DNA from: Thermoplasmata archaeon
Lineage (GTDB): Archaea; Thermoplasmatota; Thermoplasmata; Methanomassiliicoccales; Methanomethylophilaceae
Reading direction: 5' to 3'
Assembly (NCBI GenBank): GCA_015063135.1
Contig: SUTA01000003.1
Location: 1-64,000, forward strand
DNA: 64,000 nt
Part shown: one piece after another, positions 57,431 through 64,000 of the stretch
Position numbering within the stretch: position 1 is the stretch's first letter
How the letters are laid out: each line of letters opens with the position of its first letter
Position numbers and translations under genes: made by a program
Notes under the pieces: model-generated
The model's input: only the letters and a program-made list of their open reading frames with translations
The model's database searches: none
Told to the model about the DNA's origin: nothing

Positions 57431-57739
57431 TCGCTCGGAATAGACGTCCTCTTCGGAGATGCCGAGGTAGTGGTTGTTCATCTCGTCGATCTCGCGGTCG
57501 ATGCGGGAGTTGCGGCACTCCATGCACTCGAGTTCCTTGTCGAGCTTCAGCTTGAGGACCATCTCGGCGCGGTCGAGCACCACGATCTTCCCGCAGCGGC
57601 AGTACACGCTCATGGTCATGGATGCTGGAACCTTGTCCAGAGTTGTGTATCCGGTATGGATTTCCCCACAGCTTTCGCTGTCCAGTGAGTACCTGTGGTG
57701 CAATACGCTCTCCCCGCAACGCGACCTTCCTGAGGGCAT
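57431..57739 (-). CDS. Small zinc-ribbon protein
   Basis: About 102 aa. 'MSVYCRCGKIVVLDRAEM' and 'ELECMECRNSRIDREID' form a CxC...CxxC zinc site, followed by an acidic helical end. Start is uncertain (ATG 57739 chosen; ATG near 57620 would give only the ribbon). The frame meets CGA at 57433-57431 after 'EEDVYSE'. The nominal ORF continues through AT-rich sequence to TGA at 57356, inside topA. Family not recognised. Confidence 0.5.
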
Positions 57740-58043
57740 CAAATCCCATCCATCCCCCTCTCGGGACGCGCATCTGCCCCTATGCTCAGGCACGATATAA
57801 GCCTTGTTCCCGGCCCAAAAACGGGGCTTATAAACCACACGTGAGTAACATCGTTAACCGCTGTTTTCGACAAGAATTCAATGGGTAAACTTTATATATG
57901 TAAAATATGGCGATTTCCGCCGATTTTTCCGACCCGGAGGTTCCCGGAAGTAGGTTATAAATAGGGATTTACGCAACCGAGAAGGTGCACAGTGGGATAA
58001 ATAATCCAACTCATGCACGTACCATTCGTACAGTGGAAACGAT
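57740..58043. other. AT-rich intergenic region with orphan TATA elements
   Basis: It contains the TATA of the minus-strand zinc-ribbon gene (CTTATATCG near 57798) and two plus-strand TATA-like elements (TTTATATATG near 57891, GGTTATAAATAGG near 57953) with no plus-strand gene behind them. The second would start a transcript near 57980 that runs toward the eno terminator hairpin, so a short RNA is possible. Confidence 0.4.
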
Positions 58044-58059
58044 GGGGGGTATTCCCCCC
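58044..58059 (-). terminator. Hairpin after eno
   Basis: GGGGGG-TATT-CCCCCC stem-loop 20 bp beyond the eno stop codon. Confidence 0.6.
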
Positions 58060-58078
58060 CTGAAAAGTTTGGAAAAGT

Positions 58079-59344
58079 TCAACTGCGGAACTGGGAGATC
58101 CCGGGGAACTTGGCCTTGGAGCCGAGCTCCTCCTCGATCCTCAGGAGGCGGTTGTACTTGGCCGTCCTCTCGCCGCGGGCGGGAGCGCCGGTCTTGATCT
58201 CGCCGGATCCCCATCCGACGGAGAGGTCCGCGATGGTGGTGTCCTCGGACTCCCCGGACCTGTGCGATACGACGACGTTGTACTTGTTGTCGTAACTCAT
58301 CTGTGCCGCATCGCCGGACTCGGATATGGTTCCTATCTGGTTGACCTTCAGCAGCAGGGCGTTGGCCGCGCCGCAGTCGATTCCGCGGGACAGGCGCTTG
58401 ACGTTGGTGACGAACAGGTCGTCCCCGACGATCTGTACATGGGACCCTATCTTGGAAGTGAGCTCCGCGGTGGTCTCGAAGTCATCCTCGAAGAACGGGT
58501 CCTCGATGCTGATGATGGGGTGGATCTGCGTCAGCTCGACGTAGTGGTCTGCGAGCTCGCCGGCTGACATCTCCTCTCCGTCGACGTAGTACATGCCGTC
58601 CTTGTAGAACTCGGAGGAGGCGGCATCCATGGCGAGGAAGACCTCTTTGCCCGGGGCGTAGCCGGCATCCGAGATGGCGGCGACGATGATGTCCATGGCC
58701 TCCTCGACGGTATCCACCGGGGGAGCGAAACCGCCCTCGTCGCCGATGTTGATGGCGCTGACCCCGTACTTGCTCTTGAGCAGGGTCTTGAGGTGCATGT
58801 AGACCTCTGTGGACATCCTCAGGCAGTCCGAGAAGGACTTGGCGCCCGCCGGGATGATCATGCACTCCTGGATCTTCAGGTTGCCTCCGGCGTGCTTCCC
58901 GCCGTTGATGATGTTCAGCATGGGGACGGGGAGGGTGCGGTGGTCCTTCCCGATGTGCTCGTAGACCGGGACGCCCTCGCACATGGCGCCCGCCCTGGCG
59001 ACGGCCAGGGAGACGGCCACGGTGGCGTTGCCGCCGAGCCTGGTCTTGTTCTCGGTGCCATCGAGCGCGATGAGCGCGTCATCGATGGCCCTCTGGTCGG
59101 TGGGGTCCATGCCGGTGATCCTCTTGGCAACGTCGCCGCGGATGTTCTCCACGGCCTTCAGGACGCCTTTCCCTCCATACCTGTCGCCGCCGTCGCGGAG
59201 CTCATGGGCCTCCCAGGACCCGGTGGATGCGCCGGAAGGCGCTATCGCGGATATCCTGTGTCCGCCTACGGTAATCTCTGCCTCGACAGTGGGGTTGCCC
59301 CTGGAATCCAGGACTTCCCTCGCCCAAACCTTCTCTATCTGCAT
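58079..59344 (-). CDS. eno: Enolase
   Basis: 421-aa enolase interconverting 2-phosphoglycerate and phosphoenolpyruvate. 'VLDSRGNPTVEAE' N-terminus, 'GDEGGFAPP', Mg ligand region 'ISIEDPFFEDD', 'QIVGDDLFVTN', 'LLLKVNQIGT' and 'VVSHRSGESEDT' are all present. ATG 59344 is preferred over GTG 59353, which overlaps the previous gene's stop. It ends in TGA. Confidence 0.97.
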   Translation of the reverse strand: MQIEKVWAREVLDSRGNPTVEAEITVGGHRISAIAPSGASTGSWEAHELRDGGDRYGGKGVLKAVENIRGDVAKRITGMDPTDQRAIDDALIALDGTENKTRLGGNATVAVSLAVARAGAMCEGVPVYEHIGKDHRTLPVPMLNIINGGKHAGGNLKIQECMIIPAGAKSFSDCLRMSTEVYMHLKTLLKSKYGVSAINIGDEGGFAPPVDTVEEAMDIIVAAISDAGYAPGKEVFLAMDAASSEFYKDGMYYVDGEEMSAGELADHYVELTQIHPIISIEDPFFEDDFETTAELTSKIGSHVQIVGDDLFVTNVKRLSRGIDCGAANALLLKVNQIGTISESGDAAQMSYDNKYNVVVSHRSGESEDTTIADLSVGWGSGEIKTGAPARGERTAKYNRLLRIEEELGSKAKFPGISQFRS

Positions 59345-59349
59345 TGTCG

Positions 59350-60288
59350 TCACTCCCTGTACTCTTTCATTTTGCTGAGCAGTATGTTGCGCTCTTTCGC
59401 ATTCACGCGGCCGGGGTCCACCGAGAGCGCAATGGTGGCCTCCTTCCTGAGTCCGGTGATAAGCTGGTTGACGAAGACCAGCGTGGAGTTCATGCCGTTG
59501 GCCTCCAGCAGGTCCTTGAAGTTGTCTATGATGATGACGGGGCGGTCGTGCTCGTCCGCGAACTCGAGGAGCGTCTCCATGAGGGTCCCCAGGCCCCTGA
59601 TGGACAGCGACCCCGCCTTAGGGTTGGCGGACAGGGTTATGATCGTCTGTTCGTCCGTGTCGAAGTAATCGCGGAAGGCCTTCTGCTTGTTGGAGGACAC
59701 TATGGCGACCGAGAACACCTGCGGGTTGAATTTGGCTGCAAGGAGATAGATGTCCTCGGGGACCTCCTCGAACACCAGGTACTTGGTCCCGAAGTCGACG
59801 CCTTCCGCCGCGGCGGCCTTGGAGACCCTGACCGTGGGCTCCTTCTTCTTCCTGCTGAAGAACCCTCCGCTCTTCTTCATCGCGGCGTTCTTCTTCGGCT
59901 TGCGCTTCTTCCCGGAATCGTTCATCCTGCGCTCGTCCGCCACGGCTATGGACATGTCCACGGCGGCGAGGACCTGTTCGGATTTGAACGGCTTGTCGAT
60001 GCTGGTGACGATCTCGGGCATGTCGGTGGGGACCGGCTCCGAGGGGCTCTTGACCAGGACGACGTAGAGCTCGTCGTCGGGATAGATCTCCGCATGGCGG
60101 GAGATCAGATGCAGCCCTTCGTCGGAGCCTACCTTGGTGTCGAGGAAGACGATGTCCGGCTTGGAATCCAGCTTGTCCACGGCCTCGTCGAGTGTGCTGG
60201 CCATCGTGACCGCATGGCCCTTCGTCGTCAGGATGTCCTTGAAAATCTCCCTAATGGCTGCGTTGTCGTCCACTACGAGTATGTTCAT
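59350..60288 (-). CDS. Response regulator with DUF835 domain
   Basis: 312 aa. Residues 1-115 form a receiver domain ('MNILVVDDNAAIREIF', phosphoacceptor Asp in 'IVFLDTKVG', Lys in 'DKPFKSEQVL'). A basic linker 'KKRKPKKNAAMKK' follows, then a DUF835 domain ('VIIIDNFKDLLEANGM'). No histidine kinase is nearby. A signalling protein of unknown output, upstream of eno with a 5-bp gap. It ends in TGA. Confidence 0.8.
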   Translation of the reverse strand: MNILVVDDNAAIREIFKDILTTKGHAVTMASTLDEAVDKLDSKPDIVFLDTKVGSDEGLHLISRHAEIYPDDELYVVLVKSPSEPVPTDMPEIVTSIDKPFKSEQVLAAVDMSIAVADERRMNDSGKKRKPKKNAAMKKSGGFFSRKKKEPTVRVSKAAAAEGVDFGTKYLVFEEVPEDIYLLAAKFNPQVFSVAIVSSNKQKAFRDYFDTDEQTIITLSANPKAGSLSIRGLGTLMETLLEFADEHDRPVIIIDNFKDLLEANGMNSTLVFVNQLITGLRKEATIALSVDPGRVNAKERNILLSKMKEYRE

Positions 60289-60443
60289 CGGAAACGGCTC
60301 CGAGAGGGCGAGGTATTTTGGGTAGATAACTGATGCGCCTGCGCGCGAGGAAGGATGCCGGCCCCGTCGGCCATAGCCGCAGCTATGGGGAGAAAAGATA
60401 CCGGCCGGGGCCGGCCGTAAAATTCAATATGGAAGAGCCGGAA

Positions 60444-60593
60444 TCACTGCTTCCTGCTCTCTTTTGCCTTGGGCCTGAGGTTCTTGTATCCGCACTTCCT
60501 GCATTTGTCGGCCTTCTTGGGGTTGGTCGCGTAGCAGTTCATGCAGACAGTCTTGTCCAGGAGCCTCTTCTCAGCCTCGGGGAAACGTGCCAT
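60444..60593 (-). CDS. rpl40e: Ribosomal protein L40e
   Basis: 49-aa L40e. Zinc ribbon '[28 protein letters not shown]' is diagnostic. Start ATG 60593 (MARFPEAEK); the 12-residue extension in the ORF track is leader. A TATA-like TTTTATATG lies about 35 nt upstream. It ends in TGA. Confidence 0.95.
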   Translation of the reverse strand: MARFPEAEKRLLDKTVCMNCYATNPKKADKCRKCGYKNLRPKAKESRKQ

Positions 60594-60641
60594 CTGTATA
60601 CCTCTGACGCTACCCATTAGGCAAGTCATATAAAAGGATGA

Positions 60642-61583
60642 TTATGGGAGGAGGGACCGCTGCTGCCTGAAGTCGTTGAGGGGCCCGTTGATCTTGCCAG
60701 GCAGCTCGTGGATGACGTAGTCGGGGGACACCGTCTCGATGATCCTCCTGCATGACGGATCGGTGAACGCCCGGTGCTGGTCTATTGCGGACACGTGCTT
60801 GTAGGAGCCCCAATAGAAGTCTACCGGCGCCGTGTCACCCATGTCCACCTCCTCGAACGTCTCCCTGTATTCCCCGGACGCGCTGAAGTGGAAGTGCACC
60901 GCGGACAGCCTGGACAGGAGGTCCTCGTCGTATCCCGAGACTATCTCCATGACTCCCTCGATGCCGTCCTGCTCGGTGTATACGCGGGGGATGGTGCTCA
61001 TGAGGTGGCCGGTGTCCAGGCAGATGCCCCAGTTGTCGAACTCGATCAGGTCCTGGACCAGGCGGAACCCGGCGTTGTCGGTGAGCCTCATGCCGGGCCA
61101 CCAGAGGTTCTCGAAGACGATCTTGAACGGGGGCTCCCCTCCGGGGAAGCGCTCTGCGACCTGGTTCATCATGTCGCAGAACTGCTCGATGACGTAGGCA
61201 TCCTCTCTGCTGGCCCCGTGCTTCCTGACGCACGGGAGGTCGGCGTTGCAGGCATGCATCACGCCGTGGCCGGGGCGGAGGGGCTCCGCCATCCTGATGC
61301 TGCGGGCGACGGAATCCAGGAGCTCCTCGCGGGACTTTCCGTACATGAGGAATAGCGCGGTCTTGTCATCGATGTCGTAGGGCCTGTCCTCCCATGCAGC
61401 GAGCCAATCAGGTGCGTACGGCAGGTGCACTGTCTCGGTGAGCGGTGCGTAGCACTGCGGGACCTCTTCGAACGATGTGAGGAGCTCCAACCCGTCGCAT
61501 CCGATGCCGGCCAAGGTGGCCGCCGCATCCTGGCCGAACAGCTCCAGGTCCTGGTAGACGGAATAGCTCAGCAGATGCTTCAT
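60642..61583 (-). CDS. TIM-barrel (xylose isomerase/AP endonuclease-like) protein
   Basis: 313-aa sugar-phosphate isomerase/AP endonuclease-like TIM barrel. Metal-ligand pattern: 'IVFENLWW' (Glu), 'ICLDTGHLMS' (Asp/His) and 'AVHFHFSASGEY' (His). Substrate unknown. Start ATG 61583 overlaps the end of the upstream regulator gene. It ends in TAA. Confidence 0.78.
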   Translation of the reverse strand: MKHLLSYSVYQDLELFGQDAAATLAGIGCDGLELLTSFEEVPQCYAPLTETVHLPYAPDWLAAWEDRPYDIDDKTALFLMYGKSREELLDSVARSIRMAEPLRPGHGVMHACNADLPCVRKHGASREDAYVIEQFCDMMNQVAERFPGGEPPFKIVFENLWWPGMRLTDNAGFRLVQDLIEFDNWGICLDTGHLMSTIPRVYTEQDGIEGVMEIVSGYDEDLLSRLSAVHFHFSASGEYRETFEEVDMGDTAPVDFYWGSYKHVSAIDQHRAFTDPSCRRIIETVSPDYVIHELPGKINGPLNDFRQQRSLLP

Positions 61584-62167
61584 CGGAACAGCGCCAGAGC
61601 AGCGGTGATGGCCGCCTCGATGGCGGAGGCCTTGGTCATTCCGCCGCCGATGATGAGGGCGTCGGATGGGCCGAGACCGTAGTCTTGGCGGATGACCTTG
61701 GCGATCTCGGGCTGATTCTGGTCGATGTTCCAGTCGGGTGGCATCATGAGGATGCCGTCGCGGATGACGATGGTCGTGCACCCCGTGGCCCCCACTTTGA
61801 TCCCGGCATCCCTCTGCTCCATCCCGTTGTTCACCTTGGTGGCGCAGCCGCGGACGATGACCCCCTGCTGGTAGTCGCCGATGACGGAATCGGGCAGGAA
61901 GACATCCACGGGCTCCATGGGCATCTGCTCGAGGAAGTTCTGGCCGGCCTTGGTTATGGTGATGCCAGTCTGCTTGATCGAGATGAAATCCCAGTCCTTC
62001 AGGGTATCGATGATCCTGCGCATGCTGCCTTCTCCGATGCCGACCTCCTCGGCCAGCCTCTTCCTTCCCATGCGCTTCCCGTCGGAGAGCACATAGAGAG
62101 ACCAGTAGACGTTCGCATCGTTGAATCTGAACATTGGGCCGAACTGTGGTTCATCGATGATCTTCAT
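61583..62167 (-). CDS. DUF4443-like winged-helix regulator
   Basis: 194 aa. N-terminal winged helix 'KRLAEEVGIGEGSMRRIIDTLKDW' and 'ISIKQTGITITKAGQNFLEQ', then a small alpha/beta ligand domain 'GATGCTTIVIRDGILMMPPD', a layout like archaeal DUF4443 proteins. It overlaps the TIM-barrel gene. The frame reads TTC-CGA-TGA at the end, so CGA (61585-61583) may be the stop. The A of CGA is the A of the next ATG. Confidence 0.7.
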
Positions 62168-62310
62168 ATTGGATACCCTTGGGTTGGAATCCCATCATCG
62201 TCTTTTAATAATTTGTGTTAGGGGGGGACAAAAAACAGTTCATGGTCAACCCATCCAACTGACATGCTGGCCCACCATCGCCGCAGGCGGGGTTGGATGA
62301 ATGGTAAAGA

Positions 62311-62328
62311 GGGGGTCGGGAGACCCCC
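62311..62328 (-). terminator. Hairpin after metK
   Basis: GGGGGTC-GGGA-GACCCCC stem-loop 13 bp beyond the metK stop. Between it and the DUF4443 promoter an inverted pair CATCCAAC (62252-62259) and GTTGGATG (62292-62299) is also present. Confidence 0.65.
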
Positions 62329-62340
62329 ATAGATGGTTTA

Positions 62341-63570
62341 TCAGAAGGTGCGGACCTTGCCCTCGACGATCATGTCGGAGACCTTGTCGACGTTGTCGAG
62401 CCAGTCTGCGGCGATGGCTTCGGCCTCCCCGGTCCACTTCGAGAGTTTGGGGTTGGAGGTGGCGTCGGGCAGGACGATCTGCACGGAGGCGTTGAGGGGC
62501 TGGGAGACGGGCTTCCCGATCTGGGAGAGCAGCCTGACCCTGATCTCGGCCTCGTTGGTGACCTTCTTGGCCACATCGTCGGCGATGAGCTTGGACATGA
62601 CGTTGTAGATCTTGCCGATGTGGGTGATCGGGTTCTTCCCGGAGGTGGCCTCCATGGACATGGGCCTGTAGGGGGTGATCAGGCCGTTGCACCTGTTGCC
62701 CCTTCCGACGGATCCGTCGTCTCCCATCTCCTGGGAGAGGCCGGTGCAGGTCAGGTAGTAGACGCCGCGCTTGTAGTTGTCTCCGGTGTTGATGTCCAGC
62801 TTGAACTTGACCTTCTCCTTGCCGATGATCTTCAGGGCGTTGTCGGTGACGAGGTCGTACATCTCCTCGATGGCGGACTGGTAGTGGGCCGCATCGGGGA
62901 TGTGCTTGTCGACCATGGCGCAGGCGATGGTCATGGTGATCTTGTCGTCCACACGGGAGGCCATGACCTTGACGTCCTGCCCGGTCTCGGGCAGCTTCTT
63001 CTTCATGGGGCCGTTGATGTACTCCTCGGTCTTCAGGACGAGCTTGTCAGTGATGGAGTAGGGGGCGTATCCGACGCCGAAGGAGGTGTCGTTGGCCAGG
63101 TGGCCGGATGCTTTGTATACGCCGGTAAGGTCGTCGGATCCCATTCCCAGCTTTGCATCCAGGATGACCTCGGAATCGACATCCAGGTTGGGGAAGGTCT
63201 TGTCGAGGTAGTCGTGGGCGGCTTTGAGGGCGGTGGGCTTGCAGGGCAGGTCCTTCAGGTTCTTGCCCTCGCCGGCGTGGGTGGTGGCGCGGCCGACAAG
63301 GAGGATGTAGACGGGGTCGATGATGGTTCCGCCGCCGAACTTGGGCTTGGCGGATCCGGCTGCGATCTGGGTCTCGTCGGTGTTGTGGTGGAGGACGTGT
63401 CCGAACTCCTTCTTGTACATCCTGCAGAGTGCCTTGGAGACCTCCTCGGCCAGGGCATCGGAGACGGAGTCGGGGTGCCCGATTCCTTTCCTCTCGACGA
63501 TCTCGACTTTCCTCATGGGTGCGGGGATCTCGTTGAGCCCCTCGACGTAAATGTTCTTCTTAGTTGCCAT
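62341..63570 (-). CDS. metK: Archaeal S-adenosylmethionine synthetase
   Basis: 409-aa archaeal-type MAT that makes SAM from methionine and ATP. 'MRKVEIVERKGIGHPDSVSDALAEEVS', 'GGGTIIDPVYILLVGRAT' and 'GRGNRCNGLITPYRPMSMEATSGKNP' are characteristic of this family, distinct from bacterial MetK. Strong codon bias. It ends in TGA with a hairpin behind. A TATA-like TTTATAAAG lies about 35 nt before ATG 63570. Confidence 0.96.
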   Translation of the reverse strand: MATKKNIYVEGLNEIPAPMRKVEIVERKGIGHPDSVSDALAEEVSKALCRMYKKEFGHVLHHNTDETQIAAGSAKPKFGGGTIIDPVYILLVGRATTHAGEGKNLKDLPCKPTALKAAHDYLDKTFPNLDVDSEVILDAKLGMGSDDLTGVYKASGHLANDTSFGVGYAPYSITDKLVLKTEEYINGPMKKKLPETGQDVKVMASRVDDKITMTIACAMVDKHIPDAAHYQSAIEEMYDLVTDNALKIIGKEKVKFKLDINTGDNYKRGVYYLTCTGLSQEMGDDGSVGRGNRCNGLITPYRPMSMEATSGKNPITHIGKIYNVMSKLIADDVAKKVTNEAEIRVRLLSQIGKPVSQPLNASVQIVLPDATSNPKLSKWTGEAEAIAADWLDNVDKVSDMIVEGKVRTF

Positions 63571-63663
63571 ATAGAATGCACTCCTATGTGCATCGGAATA
63601 TTTTCCTATTTATAAAGAATACTGATAATAATATTCATATAAGAATAATCAAATCCATCATAC

Positions 63664-64000
63664 ATGAAATTCCCTCCCGCAACGGACGTCCGTAGGCTCA
63701 GGAAATCGCTGGACATAACCCAGGTGGAGCTGGCGCATGCATCCGGCATAAGCCAGAGCACCATCGCCAAGATTGAGTCTGGCAAGATCTCCGCGAGCTA
63801 CGATACGGTGGTGAGGCTATTCGAGACCCTGGACGACATGAAGCACAGGGACAACAGGAGCCTCACGGCGGCGGACGTCTGCTCGAAGGGCGTAGTGGCG
63901 ATCCAGAGCGATTCCCTGGTTCACCAGGCCTCCGAGCTCATGAGGACGGCGGGGTACTCCCAGCTGCCGGTGATGTCCGGGGACGTGTCCGTGGGGAGCA
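63664..64000 (+). CDS. XRE-family HTH plus CBS-domain regulator, truncated by window
   Basis: 112 codons to the window edge, absent from the ORF track. Residues 8-60 form an XRE helix-turn-helix ('LDITQVELAHASGISQSTIAKIE'), and the first CBS domain begins at 'TAADVCSKGVVAIQSDSLVHQASELM'. Archaeal HTH-CBS proteins sense adenosyl ligands such as SAM or ATP. Being divergent from metK (93-bp gap), it may control SAM synthesis. The 3' end lies beyond the window. Confidence 0.85.
   Translation, partial: MKFPPATDVRRLRKSLDITQVELAHASGISQSTIAKIESGKISASYDTVVRLFETLDDMKHRDNRSLTAADVCSKGVVAIQSDSLVHQASELMRTAGYSQLPVMSGDVSVGS

Noticed and set aside
1-64000. CRISPR arrays, insertion sequences or prophage genes
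   Set aside because: No regularly spaced direct repeats, transposase or phage structural genes were seen anywhere in the window.

Overview
This window comes from a methylotrophic, hydrogen-dependent methanogen of the order Methanomassiliicoccales, most likely the host-associated Methanomethylophilaceae. The basis is an mcrBDGA cluster, three methylamine methyltransferase genes (mttB, mtbB, mtmB), each with one in-frame TAG (pyrrolysine) codon at the family's expected position, several methylamine corrinoid proteins, APC-type methylamine permeases, archaeal TATA-type promoters, archaeal RNase P RNA and archaeal MetK. Codons are GC-rich, with AGG and CGC as the dominant Arg codons.

Layout. 1-5.9 kb: tRNA-Asp, a VOC protein, sufBC (minus), a flavin reductase and three unknown genes. 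6-9.4 kb: an unassigned nitrogenase-like H-D-K cluster. 9.4-12.4 kb: ileS. 12.5-28.6 kb: a methylamine island with mttBC, mtbCB plus permease, mtmCB plus permease, an unknown 205-aa protein, a DMT transporter operon, and a divergent pair of an orphan corrinoid protein and an ASKHA/hydantoinase-like protein. 28.7-30.3 kb: RNase P RNA and a YcaO protein (McrA thioglycine type). 30.4-35.1 kb: guaA, HAD, DHH exonuclease, RNase H-like and phosphoesterase genes. 35.2-38.2 kb: two methylcobamide:CoM methyltransferases and a DUF169 protein. 38.5-43 kb: mcrBDGA and a DUF2098-like gene. 43-57.7 kb: a zinc-ribbon protein, mntP, a radical SAM protein, ogt/alkD repair genes, hypD/hypA, nth, folC, two ATP-grasp ligases, an asparagine-synthase-like protein, nikR, a second copy of the 205-aa family, topA. 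57.4-64 kb: enolase, a response regulator, L40e, a TIM-barrel protein, a DUF4443 regulator, metK and a truncated XRE-CBS regulator.

How the genes work together. Tri-, di- and monomethylamine would enter through the permeases and be demethylated by the Pyl enzymes onto their corrinoid proteins. MtbA-type enzymes would move the methyl group to CoM, and Mcr, with its nickel F430 (NikR and HypA concern nickel handling) and YcaO-made thioglycine, would release methane.

Two things stand out beyond annotation. First, at least 23 genes end not at TAA/TGA but at an in-frame CGA, exactly where family length, terminators, abutting convergent genes or the next start codon predict the stop. I found no CGA among about 190 interior Arg codons read by hand. 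CGA therefore behaves as a stop-like codon here, or the record carries codon-specific T-to-C changes. I give CDS ends at CGA and note the longer ORF. Second, a 12-bp palindrome TTGA-N4-TCAA recurs in the promoter regions of the methylamine island. The nitrogenase-like HDK cluster, whose H gene ends in TAG in frame with the D gene, is a further candidate for an undescribed system.
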